From a virus, in the IMG/VR virus record IMGVR_UViG_3300032116_000624, positions 1 to 37,027 of that record: a stretch of 37,027 bases of DNA. The stretch is one strand, 5' to 3'. Shown piece after piece: positions 8,567 through 15,597 of this stretch. A program made the translations under genes and the position numbers. The notes under the pieces are model-generated. The model was not told where the DNA came from, did no database searches, and was given only the letters and a program-made list of their open reading frames with translations. Position 1 is the first letter of the stretch. The number at the start of each line of letters is the position of its first letter.

Positions 8567-9370
8567 ATGAAGTATCCATACAAAAAGTTGGTGTTGCCTA
8601 AAGAAGTGGAAAAAGTAGGCAACGGCAAGTTGACGCCAAAAATGCTCAAGAAGGTCAAGACTGGCGGAATCATGTGGACTGAGGCTGCTGACGCATTCAA
8701 CCTTATGTATGACGCAGCATTGGCTGCTGGGTTCAAGCTTCGCAACGTAGGTGACTTTAGGCCTTTTGAAGGTCAATTGGCCATGTTTAAGGACCGCTAT
8801 AGCGAGAAAGACCTTGGCAGAAAGCCACAGGTTACCCGTAAGTACGAAGGCAAAACCTGGTACCTAAAGCCCGGCAAAGCCCCAAGCTCGACACCCGGCA
8901 ACTCAAACCACGGATTTGGACTAGCGATTGACCTTGGCTATGAAGCTAAGGGTGCACTTACATCAATGGGTGGTAAATGCTTAGAGTGGATGTGCGAAAA
9001 CGCTCCCAAGTACGGTTTCTACCTACAGGGCGACGACCCTAAGTCTCCAGAATTCGAGGCTTGGCACTGGCAGTATGTATGTGGGGACACCCCTCCAGCC
9101 GCAGTGTCGGGTGGAGCCCCAGCCGCTGCAGCGCCGGCTCCTGCTGCCGCTCCAGCTGCTCCAGCCCCAGGTGCCCCAGCATTCCCCGGAGAACTTGATG
9201 TTGGCTCCAAAGGTGGAGCAGTAAAGCTCGTTCAGGCAAAAGTTGGCGCTAAGGAAGATGGAGATTTTGGACCCGGAACAGGTGCGAAAGTTTCTGCATG
9301 GCGCGAAGCTAATGGGTTAGGCAAGGGAACCAAGGTGGGACCAAAGACCTGGAAGGCGATGTTCGGCTGA
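8567..9370 (+). CDS. endolysin: M15 (VanY-like) peptidase plus peptidoglycan-binding domain
   Basis: A 267-residue lysin. Residues about 30-175 form an M15-type zinc peptidase with SNHGFGLAID (H115, D122) and EAWHWQY (H167), the metal ligands of D,D- or L,D-carboxypeptidases/endopeptidases that cut peptidoglycan cross-links. An Ala/Pro linker (180-210) leads to a PG_binding_1 domain (DVGSKGGAVKLVQAKVGAKEDGDFGPGTGAKV...). I chose the ATG at 8567 because GAGG lies 6 nt upstream. An in-frame ATG at 8525, seven bases after a TAAAAT, would add 14 Arg-rich residues. There is no signal peptide, so release through a holin is expected; holin-like genes follow. Confidence 0.9.
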   Translation: MKYPYKKLVLPKEVEKVGNGKLTPKMLKKVKTGGIMWTEAADAFNLMYDAALAAGFKLRNVGDFRPFEGQLAMFKDRYSEKDLGRKPQVTRKYEGKTWYLKPGKAPSSTPGNSNHGFGLAIDLGYEAKGALTSMGGKCLEWMCENAPKYGFYLQGDDPKSPEFEAWHWQYVCGDTPPAAVSGGAPAAAAPAPAAAPAAPAPGAPAFPGELDVGSKGGAVKLVQAKVGAKEDGDFGPGTGAKVSAWREANGLGKGTKVGPKTWKAMFG

Positions 9371-9386
9371 TAGCCGACAGACTTTC

Positions 9387-9635
9387 ATGGAAGCAGTGTA
9401 CGTTGCCCTTATTAGTGCCGTCGGTGGCGTGATTATTGCCATAGTCGAGTCTGGACGCAGAACCAGCAGGGCAAGGTGGGAAGAAAACAAGCAAGACCAC
9501 AACTTCGTCGTCGACAAGATTGACACCCTCGGTAAGTCTCTAGGTATTTCGATTGACCGTGTTGAAAAAGGCGTAGAGCGGACAGAGCAAAAAATCGACG
9601 AACATATCCGCGACCATGCAAAAGGAGAGGTCTGA
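9387..9635 (+). CDS. holin-like protein with one TM and a coiled-coil tail
   Basis: An 82-residue protein with one N-terminal membrane helix (YVALISAVGGVIIAIV), then a basic stretch and a long amphipathic helix. Actinophage lysis cassettes commonly contain such one-TM, coiled-coil proteins next to the endolysin, where they act as holins or holin partners. It starts 16 nt after the endolysin stop and its stop overlaps the next start (TGATG). Confidence 0.65.
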   Translation: MEAVYVALISAVGGVIIAIVESGRRTSRARWEENKQDHNFVVDKIDTLGKSLGISIDRVEKGVERTEQKIDEHIRDHAKGEV

Positions 9636-9871
9636 TGGCCGGCAAGAAACCAGCAAAACCAATGGCAGGGCAGTCCAAACAAGCCCCAGAAAACCCCGCT
9701 ATCTATGGTACTCAAGTCATGTTCATGGGCTCAAAGCTTGCGAAGTTCACATGCGATAAGTGTGGTAAATCGATTGTTCGCGGAATGATTCGAGTTCTTG
9801 GTGACACCAGTTACTGTTCAAAAGCCTGTGTGACTTCTGTCACCAAACAAAAAGAGGAGATGTCTCAATGA
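9635..9871 (+). CDS. small zinc-binding protein in the lysis cluster
   Basis: A 78-residue protein with a treble-clef-like pair of knuckles, CDKCGKSIVRG...SYCSKAC, after a Lys/Pro/Gln-rich N-terminus. The spacing resembles small TRASH or zinc-ribbon domains. The function is unknown. It sits between two membrane protein genes with one-base and four-base overlaps, so it is co-translated with the lysis genes. Confidence 0.65.
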   Translation: MAGKKPAKPMAGQSKQAPENPAIYGTQVMFMGSKLAKFTCDKCGKSIVRGMIRVLGDTSYCSKACVTSVTKQKEEMSQ

Positions 9872-10146
9872 AAACTTTTCTATCTCTTATAGGTAGGGTC
9901 GCTGCAGTTTTCGGCAGCAGTGCGCTGGCTGCTGTTGCAGGTGGAGCAGTCTTCGGCGTCGAGCTATGGAAAAGCGCTGCAATCGCCGGCGTGATGGCTG
10001 CAGCAAAAGTTACCGAGTCTCTGCTTAAGTCTTACGCTGATGATGGGGTGTTAGATAAAGAAGAAATTTCCCAAGCTTTTGGTGGAAATAATTCAATGAC
10101 TACTGCCAAGAAGGCACGCAGAAAAGCTCCAGCCGAACAGGTATAA
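9868..10146 (+). CDS. holin-like membrane protein
   Basis: A 92-residue protein with two hydrophobic segments (FLSLIGRVAAVFGSSALAAVAGGAVFGV and KSAAIAGVMAAAKVTESLL) and a basic C-terminus (AKKARRKAPAEQV). The DDGVLDKEEISQAF segment resembles an EF-hand-type loop. Similar two-TM proteins with charged tails are predicted holins in actinophages. It is the last gene of the lysis cluster. Confidence 0.65.
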   Translation: MKTFLSLIGRVAAVFGSSALAAVAGGAVFGVELWKSAAIAGVMAAAKVTESLLKSYADDGVLDKEEISQAFGGNNSMTTAKKARRKAPAEQV

Positions 10147-10170
10147 TATAAGTGGGCCTTGGTGCCCGTC

Positions 10171-10227
10171 AAGGGGATGCAGTAGTTTTTTTAAATTTAT
10201 CTGTTGTTGTCTCCCCTTATAACTACT
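10171..10227 (+). other. pseudoknot-compatible paired repeats after the lysis cluster
   Basis: Four arms occur in interleaved order: AAGGGGA (10171-10177), AGTAGTT (10181-10187), TCCCCTT (10212-10218) and AACTACT (10221-10227). Arms 1/3 and 2/4 are perfectly complementary, the order of an H-type pseudoknot. A GGGC...GCCC hairpin and a T7 run lie in the same interval. It may be a transcript end or the leader region of the next gene. Confidence 0.35.
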
Positions 10228-10232
10228 AAAGT
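10204..10232 (+). promoter_or_regulatory. promoter for a probably leaderless gene at 10239
   Basis: TTGTTG, a 17-bp spacer and TAAAGT are followed six bases later by the ATG of the next gene, so the transcript would begin at or next to the start codon. No ribosome site precedes the ATG, which fits. Confidence 0.5.
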
Positions 10233-10238
10233 ATCTAC

Positions 10239-10421
10239 ATGACTACTTTGCGACTATCTATCCTGCTTCGCGATATGGAAATTCCAGCGTCGCGCAGAGA
10301 CACCACAAAGCCAGAGAATCTCCGCTGGATGCTCCGAAACCTACGCATTCGCAATCTGGAGAACCCATGCATCAGCGAAGCCATCACGCTTCTCAAGAAA
10401 GAAATAGATAAACTTCAGTAA
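10239..10421 (+). CDS. small hypothetical protein
   Basis: A 60-residue basic, mostly helical protein with no recognised motif. It begins directly after a promoter-like sequence with no ribosome site (leaderless). Its stop overlaps the next ATG by one base (TAATG). Confidence 0.6.
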   Translation: MTTLRLSILLRDMEIPASRRDTTKPENLRWMLRNLRIRNLENPCISEAITLLKKEIDKLQ

Positions 10422-10738
10422 TGGAAAAGGAAATGACGTGGCACAATGATGGCCACTCCCTCGAATTCATTATTGATAAATCCAACCTGATTATCTCCGC
10501 CGTCAATTGCCCGGCAGAAGAAGGCAAATGCAGGAACCGCCACGGCGCGTGCGTATTTAAGCTGTTCATTGACATCTATGGTCTTGAATGCAATGTCGGT
10601 GTAGTGAGCGCTGAACCGTTGCTTGAGTTTGCGTGGGCGTTTATCGGTGATTTCGACAATCCCCTAGAAGCATCTCAGTTGTGGATTATCCCCACAAAGG
10701 ACGAAATCTTCTCAGCGTGGGCTGAAGCCCAAAATTAG
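10421..10738 (+). CDS. hypothetical protein
   Basis: A 105-residue acidic protein with four Cys residues, including the local pair CPAEEGKC, and alternating strands (SLEFIIDKSNLIISAV). No family is recognised. It is coupled by a one-base overlap to the preceding gene and converges on the winged-helix gene, overlapping its 3' end by four bases. Confidence 0.6.
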   Translation: MEKEMTWHNDGHSLEFIIDKSNLIISAVNCPAEEGKCRNRHGACVFKLFIDIYGLECNVGVVSAEPLLEFAWAFIGDFDNPLEASQLWIIPTKDEIFSAWAEAQN

Positions 10739-11163
10739 AACGGTTCGCTCTCGATAGCAGCCGAAACTGCCTGCTGAAGGTACTTGATATCAGCAAGGTT
10801 GAGAAACTTGTCTACATCAACTGTGTACATATTTTTGTTCTGAACTTTTGTCTTTGCTACGAGCTTCATTTCAGTCAATTGGCGTATGGTTTTCTGGACT
10901 GCAGCCTCGGAAATACCAAGATAAATTGATAAAGCCCGCTGCGTCATCGAAGGCTCCATTAGAAGCGTAATGAGCATCCGCGCCGGCGCTGTCAACATCG
11001 ATATGCCGTCTGATGCATATTGGGCACTTTTGCCGTCTAGGGCCTTAGCTATTTCTATAGCGAGCTCTTGTGGGGAACGCTTATCTGATATTCCCTTTTT
11101 AATGATTACTTCTAGGGGTTCTGTCATGCCCCCGTATTCCTTGCGTCTCTTATCTATTGACAT
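10735..11163 (-). CDS. winged-helix (MarR-like) transcriptional regulator
   Basis: A 142-residue protein whose residues about 55-120 form a winged helix: TAPARMLITLLMEP, MTQRALSIYLGISEAAVQKTIRQLTEMKLV and a wing (KTKVQNKNMYTV). The layout matches MarR/ArsR-type DNA-binding regulators. I chose ATG 11163 because AAGGA lies eight bases upstream; a GTG at 11169 is also possible. The palindrome CGAACATATGTTTG sits 20 bp upstream in the divergent promoter, so it probably represses itself and the phosphoesterase operon. Confidence 0.75.
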   Translation of the reverse strand: MSIDKRRKEYGGMTEPLEVIIKKGISDKRSPQELAIEIAKALDGKSAQYASDGISMLTAPARMLITLLMEPSMTQRALSIYLGISEAAVQKTIRQLTEMKLVAKTKVQNKNMYTVDVDKFLNLADIKYLQQAVSAAIESEPF

Positions 11164-11182
11164 TTCCACTATCCTTGACTGG

Positions 11183-11196
11183 CGAACATATGTTTG
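11183..11196. promoter_or_regulatory. palindromic operator in a divergent promoter
   Basis: CGAACATATGTTTG contains the perfect 10-bp palindrome AACATATGTT. It lies between a plus-strand TTGACT and TAGTAT region and the start of the winged-helix gene, the usual place for an autoregulatory operator. Confidence 0.5.
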
Positions 11197-11244
11197 TACT
11201 AGTATTATTCATCAATGGCAATCCATGCGGGAGGGTGATTATCT

Positions 11245-11547
11245 ATGAGCATACACGCCAAGTCAGAACAACCAACTTCACTAAAGGACAAGCTAGCAAG
11301 TTTGACCGTACATAGTGCAGGAGCATGCGCGTTTGGTCGCATTGCTAATGATTTAGATGATGAGACACGCCAGGCTTTATTTGACGCAATGCGTAGTCCT
11401 GCAAGTTCGAACAGTATCTGCAATAGCCTTCGTGAATCAGGGTTCAATATTGCACGTTCAACAGTTGTACAAAAACGGGCTTGCTTTACAGCGTCCGGCT
11501 CAAGCCGGTGCGAATGCTTCCCAGATATGTATGCGGAGGAAATATAA
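11245..11547 (+). CDS. HTH-like small protein upstream of a phosphoesterase
   Basis: A 100-residue protein. Residues 38-90 (LDDETRQALFDAMRS, SICNSLRESGFNIARSTVVQ, CRCEC-type Cys cluster near the end) resemble small phage HTH proteins of the pattern I..L...G..I..STV..HR...C.C. These commonly sit directly before a calcineurin-like phosphoesterase, as here (stop and next ATG abut). A strong GGGAGG precedes the start. It may be a DNA-binding partner, but the family is uncertain. Confidence 0.65.
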   Translation: MSIHAKSEQPTSLKDKLASLTVHSAGACAFGRIANDLDDETRQALFDAMRSPASSNSICNSLRESGFNIARSTVVQKRACFTASGSSRCECFPDMYAEEI

Positions 11548-12723
11548 ATGGCAGCAAAAAAACTTGCGGATAATCTCAAGCAGTTATCCACAGAGCAAGA
11601 ACGCAAGGACCAACGTTCCAAGGTCCTGGGTGATATCGCTCAGATGTTGGAACGCAAAAACATCAGCCTGGAAGAAATTGGCAGCATCAAACGTGTGTCG
11701 CTGTATCAATCCTTGACAAAAAACGAAGAAGGTGACGCTGAGGTACATGACCTTGTGGCTCTCCAATTCTCGCCGGCCTTTGAGGATGGACCAAAGTGGC
11801 CCGTTATCCACCAAGGGCCAGCGGTGCAATTACCAAAAGTCAAGATTCCCAAGAAGCGTACAAAAGGCTTCAAAACGTGTGTGATAGTACCTGATATCCA
11901 GATTGGATATTTCCGTAATGCGGAAGGTCAACTTGAACCTACCCATGACGAGCGTGCTATCAGTATTGCGCTGGCCATCATCACGGACATCCAACCAGAC
12001 CTTATCGTGTGCGTTGGCGACAACCTTGACCTTCCAGAGATGGGCAAGTACATCACGTACCCGGCATATGCACAGACAACGCAGGCGGCAATTGACGCTG
12101 CAACGAAGCTTTGCGCACAAATGAGAGCGGCAGCACCAGGTGCAGTAATACGCTGGTTGGCAGGAAACCACGAAGAGCGCCTACCAAAGTATCTAATTCA
12201 GAATGCTGCGGCAGCCTATGGACTCCGTAAAGGGATGACTCCAGACTCTTGGCCAGTAATGACTGTTCCTTACCTCTGCCGTATGGATGAATTTGGGGTT
12301 GAATACTTCCCTGGCTATCCCGCATCACACTGCTGGATAAATGAGAAGCTCCGTGTTATCCACGGGGACAAGGTCAACTCCAATGGCATGACAGCCACAC
12401 GGTACCTCAATAACGAAAAAGTGTCTGTTATCTATGGACACATTCACCGTATCGAGATGGCCTACAAGACTCGCGAGGATTACGACGGTCCAAAGACCGT
12501 GATGGCAGCATCTCCTGGATGTCTCGCTCGTATCGATGGTGCTATCCCGTCAACAAAAGGCGGAGTAGACCTAGATGGACGCCCCCTTGTGCGCCACGAA
12601 GACTGGCAACAGGGACTCGGTGTCGTGACCTATGAAGACACGGGCGAACACAAGTTTTCTTATGAATCTGTGCTGATTTACGACGGTTGGTGCGCCTTCC
12701 GTGGCACAGAGTATAAGGTCTGA
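11548..12723 (+). CDS. calcineurin-like metallophosphoesterase
   Basis: A 391-residue protein with the full metallophosphoesterase motif series: PDIQIGY (D116, Q118), GDNLD (D158, N159), GNHEE (N207, H208), HGD (H272) and GHIH (H298, H300). In the first motif a Gln replaces the usual His, a substitution known in phage members. An about 110-residue N-terminal extension is helical and charged (residues 15-60) and may bind DNA or a partner. Family members hydrolyse phosphodiesters or phosphomonoesters using two metals; a nucleic-acid substrate is likely but unproven. Confidence 0.85.
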   Translation: MAAKKLADNLKQLSTEQERKDQRSKVLGDIAQMLERKNISLEEIGSIKRVSLYQSLTKNEEGDAEVHDLVALQFSPAFEDGPKWPVIHQGPAVQLPKVKIPKKRTKGFKTCVIVPDIQIGYFRNAEGQLEPTHDERAISIALAIITDIQPDLIVCVGDNLDLPEMGKYITYPAYAQTTQAAIDAATKLCAQMRAAAPGAVIRWLAGNHEERLPKYLIQNAAAAYGLRKGMTPDSWPVMTVPYLCRMDEFGVEYFPGYPASHCWINEKLRVIHGDKVNSNGMTATRYLNNEKVSVIYGHIHRIEMAYKTREDYDGPKTVMAASPGCLARIDGAIPSTKGGVDLDGRPLVRHEDWQQGLGVVTYEDTGEHKFSYESVLIYDGWCAFRGTEYKV

Positions 12724-12769
12724 CGAAAAGCGCGCGCATTCTAAACCGCAACGGTAAGCAAAGGCAGCG

Positions 12770-13414
12770 ATGACCACCATAATAGGAATACAAGGGGACG
12801 GATATGCCCTAATGGTAGGAGACTCACGTATCTCTGATATAGGGAGAGACGGTGAGATTCTTTCTACCAGTACTTTGGGTGGTGGTGTTAACAAGATTGC
12901 CAATACGAAGCAGTTCCTACTTGGTGCTGCTGGGGACTTACGAGCAATAAATCTGTTGACTCATGCTTTTGTTCCACCACCGCCACCGGTGGGTACCGGG
13001 AAGAAGCTAGACGCCTTCATGACCCTAAAGTTCATACCCGAACTACGCTCATGCTTTGATGAACACGGATATTCCTTACCCGAAAGGGACTCAAGCCAAC
13101 ATGTAGCCGAACACGGTTCAACCATCATGGTTGCCGTAAACGGGATTCTGTACATCGTGGACAGTGACTATTCATGGATTATCGACTCATCTGGCCTGTT
13201 TGCCATAGGTAGTGGGGCACAGTATGCCCTAGGAGCCTTACAGGTATTGGTGAATGGCAAGAAGCTAGAACTGCAGCAGGCGAAGAGGGTAGCCCTAAAG
13301 GCTATTGCTATTGCTGCGAAGTATGACCCTGGAACTGGGGCTCCATACTCAACCCATATACAAGAACCTACCACCAAGCCGAAAGGTCAAAGTGGAACTA
13401 GAAGTACCCGATGA
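12770..13414 (+). CDS. HslV/proteasome beta-like Ntn hydrolase
   Basis: This 214-residue protein begins MTTIIGIQGDGYALMVGDSR. Removal of Met would expose Thr2, the place of the catalytic Thr1 of HslV and 20S beta subunits. D18 then matches Asp17, and K42 in GVNKIANTKQFLLGAAGD matches Lys33 after an eight-residue insertion. FAIGSGAQYALGAL matches the HslV GSG(G)xYA helix. All catalytic positions are therefore present. The C-terminus is extended and basic. AAAGG precedes the ATG, and its 3' end overlaps WhiB by 23 nt. It may be a small self-compartmentalising peptidase or a decoy of the host proteasome; no unfoldase partner is adjacent. Confidence 0.75.
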   Translation: MTTIIGIQGDGYALMVGDSRISDIGRDGEILSTSTLGGGVNKIANTKQFLLGAAGDLRAINLLTHAFVPPPPPVGTGKKLDAFMTLKFIPELRSCFDEHGYSLPERDSSQHVAEHGSTIMVAVNGILYIVDSDYSWIIDSSGLFAIGSGAQYALGALQVLVNGKKLELQQAKRVALKAIAIAAKYDPGTGAPYSTHIQEPTTKPKGQSGTRSTR

Positions 13415-13736
13415 AAATGATGGATTAGAAGTACCTGAGCCTCCATCAGAACGTGATATACAAGATAACGGGTGGATGTTCTACGCAAACTGTAAGGGAC
13501 GTACGAACGAGATGTTCCCGAAGGGGCATAAGGACATCAGCTACATACCTGGGGCAAGAGCCTTGTGTGACGGGTGCTTCGTGAGAACGCAGTGCCTTAA
13601 CTATGCGCTGGAGTTCCCTGTGGCGGATATGCACGGCATATGGGCAGGGATGACTAGCAGGCAGCTAGCAGCGGAACAGAGGCGTAGGGGTGTAGGAGCA
13701 ATCAGGCCGACGCTAAGTCAAATGTGGGGCGATTGA
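13392..13736 (+). CDS. WhiB-family iron-sulfur transcription regulator
   Basis: A 114-residue protein with four Cys at 34, 59, 62 and 68 (CX24CX2CX5C), the WhiB [4Fe-4S] signature, followed by the GIWAGM turn (81-86) and a basic C-terminal segment (RQLAAEQRRRGVG) that contacts DNA. WhiB proteins are confined to actinobacteria and their phages and act with the host primary sigma factor. I chose the GTG at 13392 because AAAGG lies five bases upstream; a start at 13305 would lie deep within the preceding gene. It is a prime candidate for redirecting host RNA polymerase to phage promoters. Confidence 0.92.
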   Translation: MELEVPDENDGLEVPEPPSERDIQDNGWMFYANCKGRTNEMFPKGHKDISYIPGARALCDGCFVRTQCLNYALEFPVADMHGIWAGMTSRQLAAEQRRRGVGAIRPTLSQMWGD

Positions 13737-13737
13737 A

Positions 13738-14076
13738 CTAAGTTCCCCTGACGCCGCATTTTTGGCAGAACTGCATGTTTTGTAGTTCCTCCCACACCGG
13801 CTCGCAGTCAGTCTTCCCGCACGGTTGGAGTATTACTTCCCCCACCATGTAGGCGCGAATCTGGTCAGCAGTCGTCGGCTTTGGTGCGGCGGGTGGCGGC
13901 GCGGGTGGTAGACCCCGGGATTCTCGTACTGCTTCATACAGCACCGTCGAGACCCACTGGTTTATCCGTGCTTCGCCACAGGCGTCGAGTATGGCGTTCT
14001 TCAGCCAGCCCGGTATTTGGACAACCAGGTTGTACTTACCGTCTGGTAGCTCAGCGCGCTGGGGTGTCCGAGACAT
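13738..14076 (-). CDS. ribbon-helix-helix-like protein with zinc knuckle
   Basis: A 112-residue protein. Residues 14-55 (YNLVVQIPGWLKNAILDACGEARINQWVSTVLYEAVRES) have the strand-helix-helix pattern of RHH DNA-binding domains. A Pro-rich linker leads to a C-terminal CGKTDC...FCQKCG pair that may bind zinc. Its start overlaps the end of an even smaller RHH-like gene. The tandem may encode two related repressors. Confidence 0.65.
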   Translation of the reverse strand: MSRTPQRAELPDGKYNLVVQIPGWLKNAILDACGEARINQWVSTVLYEAVRESRGLPPAPPPAAPKPTTADQIRAYMVGEVILQPCGKTDCEPVWEELQNMQFCQKCGVRGT

Positions 14077-14230
14077 CTTTGTCCACGAGCGTCAAGAGAT
14101 ACTCCGTGATTGTCATGTCGTAGGCGTCTGCCATGTCGACTATCCGGTTCTTGATGTCGGCGGAGACGCGCATGGTTATCGTCGTTTCGCCGGCCGCGTG
14201 CTGTGGCGGCCTACCCATCCTCTTGCGCAT
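14051..14230 (-). CDS. 59-residue ribbon-helix-helix-like protein
   Basis: This minus-strand frame starts at ATG 14230 with MRKRMGRPPQ and has a strand-helix-helix pattern: ETTITMRVSADIKNRIVDMA, then DAYDMTITEYLLTLVDKDV. This matches MetJ/Arc-type RHH proteins and antitoxin-like regulators. It begins 14 nt after the helicase-loader gene and its stop overlaps the next start by 26 nt, both signs of a real coupled gene. Confidence 0.7.
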   Translation of the reverse strand: MRKRMGRPPQHAAGETTITMRVSADIKNRIVDMADAYDMTITEYLLTLVDKDVSDTPAR

Positions 14231-14244
14231 GGCAAGAGATTACT

Positions 14245-14715
14245 TTACGGAATCAGTTTGTAGTGGAGCTTTTCCCATTCACGCACTTGCTCCTGGTAGG
14301 CTTCCGAGAAGAATGTTCGGTCTCCATTGGTGTTCACTGCGACGGAGGATATGCCTCCCATCAGGCGTACGGTGGCGAGCACGCAGGGATGATACTTATC
14401 TTCAGCGTAGGTGCCAGAGGACACTGATTCTGACAGTGAGCGGACCTGACCCCACGCTTCGACAGGAGAGGGAGCCGGCGGCAATTGGCTGCACGCCTTC
14501 AGTACGGCTTTCCGAATCTGACCTGGACGCGGCATGTACGTGTCGTGCAGGGCTGCGGTCGATATGGCTTGTACGACGGCGGCGTACTCCAGGTCAAGAA
14601 TAAACTCAGCCCAGGCGCGCAGAGCAGCCTTCTTGGGGGCATCTGAGCTAGGCAGGCGGTCGTTCCAGTGTGAGTAGAGAAGTTCTACTGCTTTGACTAC
14701 TTCGTCCTTGGTCAT
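14245..14715 (-). CDS. replicative helicase loader, G39P-like
   Basis: A 156-residue protein. Residues 1-75 (EVVKAVELLYSHWNDR...AWAEFILDLEYAAVVQAISTAALHDTYMPRPGQIRKAV) fit the helical domain of phage helicase loader/inhibitor proteins (SPP1 G39P-like), which deliver the host or phage replicative helicase to the origin. The end of the family pattern, aromatic-P-x-xx-IR, is clear. The C-terminal half is not conserved by eye, as in G39P where it is disordered. GGAGGAAGA precedes the ATG, and the gene overlaps the replication protein gene by four bases. Confidence 0.75.
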   Translation of the reverse strand: MTKDEVVKAVELLYSHWNDRLPSSDAPKKAALRAWAEFILDLEYAAVVQAISTAALHDTYMPRPGQIRKAVLKACSQLPPAPSPVEAWGQVRSLSESVSSGTYAEDKYHPCVLATVRLMGGISSVAVNTNGDRTFFSEAYQEQVREWEKLHYKLIP

Positions 14716-15074
14716 TCTTCCTCCACCGTCGGCTTGTACATACTAGCGAATTTCTTGACGCGCCAATCATCGCGGAAGATGAGCTCGAGTGACGTGTACT
14801 GCTTGCCGAGGTCATTCCCACCCATGTGGAACTCGGACTGAGAGCATCCCAGTACTGCCTTGATGGCTTTCTGTGCTCCGTGGCCGGCGATGCCGCGTGT
14901 GATGGCCTGGCGGCGGCTGTGGGTCAATTCAGGGCGGCGGCCGCGACCCGACCAAAATGTATCCACCCAAACAGTAAAGACCTCGAGTATGGAACTTTCT
15001 GTCACGGAAGAAAAGTATGGGAGATTTTCTACCTGAACTTTTTTACCCGACAATTTTTTGTGCGCCAAAATCAA
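14712..15074 (-). CDS. phage replication protein (initiator/replisome-organiser domain)
   Basis: A 120-residue protein. Residues 28-110 (ILEVFTVWVDTF...RRPELTHSRRQAITRGIAGHGAQKAIKAVLGCSQSEFHMGGNDLGKQYTSLELIFRDDWRVKKF) match the domain found at the C-terminus of many phage replication proteins (vf.yW......ltp.R...i...l..g......ai.gc..s.fhmG.N..g..y..leli.r). It lacks the N-terminal winged helix of longer relatives. It lies directly upstream of the helicase-loader gene and downstream of a repeat-rich non-coding region, consistent with an origin. Confidence 0.7.
   Translation of the reverse strand: MILAHKKLSGKKVQVENLPYFSSVTESSILEVFTVWVDTFWSGRGRRPELTHSRRQAITRGIAGHGAQKAIKAVLGCSQSEFHMGGNDLGKQYTSLELIFRDDWRVKKFASMYKPTVEEE
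14716..14730 (+). repeat. near-copy of the TCTTCC repeat inside a coding end
   Basis: TCTTCCTCCACCGTC differs from the window-wide repeat at one position (T for R). On the minus strand it encodes the C-terminal TVEEE of the replication protein and forms the ribosome site of the helicase loader, so it may be coincidental. Confidence 0.3.
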
Positions 15075-15092
15075 TTACTCCTTCTACCCGAC

Positions 15093-15135
15093 AATTAGTA
15101 CTACAACATATTGGTAGGGAGTTGTAGTACTAATT
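15093..15135. repeat. 15-bp perfect inverted repeat
   Basis: AATTAGTACTACAAC and GTTGTAGTACTAATT are separated by 13 nt. The left arm is 19 bp upstream of the replication protein start, so it may be an operator, an origin hairpin or both. Confidence 0.7.
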
Positions 15136-15308
15136 AAGACTTATCTTACTCATAAGACTTAATCTATTTACTATTTACGGTTCTAACACAATCAGCGCTA
15201 GCTGATGTCTTAGAATCCAATTACTGTTCAGTACTGTTACCCACCCCCCTATAGTCCCCCCTCCCACGAGGCAGAAGAGTACTAAAAATGAATTAGGGCA
15301 GCACAAAT

Positions 15309-15334
15309 AACGTTGCTGGATTTTGGGCAACGTT
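15309..15334. repeat. 8-bp inverted repeat AACGTTGC
   Basis: AACGTTGC and GCAACGTT are separated by 10 nt. The arms themselves contain the palindrome AACGTT. The palindrome AGGCCGGCCT lies 14 bp further on. Confidence 0.55.
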
Positions 15335-15427
15335 TACTGAAGGTTTTAGGCCGGCCTTCGTATGTAGGGGGTGAGCGTAGCAGGCTCGAGTGGGTCACGC
15401 AACCATGATGTGGGAATTTCTTTGAGC

Positions 15428-15477
15428 TCTTCCGCCACCGTCAAATGCTAGCCAGCGCTGCGGGCTCGACAGCCCCG
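15428..15477 (+). repeat. TCTTCC/AGCCCCG repeat, copy A
   Basis: TCTTCCGCCACCGTC at 15428-15442 and AGCCCCG at 15471-15477. GGGCT-cgac-AGCCC can form a small hairpin just before the second block. It lies in the non-coding region between minus-strand genes. Confidence 0.75.
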
Positions 15478-15597
15478 ACATCCCCGAACATGTGTTCGTA
15501 ATGGTGTACTCTATTCCCCGGGAGGTCCCCTTCCCTCCTAGAGGGTTAAGAGTCCTAGTTGCAGCTTGTGGGTAGGTTGGCTGCACTAGGGCTCCCC

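Larger units (their letters stand above)
15075..15597. other. repeat-rich non-coding region before the replication genes (candidate origin)
   Basis: No plausible gene occupies these 523 bp. They hold a 15-bp inverted repeat, two AAGACTTA direct repeats (15137 and 15154), an AACGTTGC inverted repeat, the palindrome AGGCCGGCCT (15348-15357), a C-rich tract near 15240-15270 and one copy of the TCTTCC/AGCCCCG repeat. This position directly upstream of replication-initiation genes is typical of phage origins or their regulatory regions. Confidence 0.45.
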
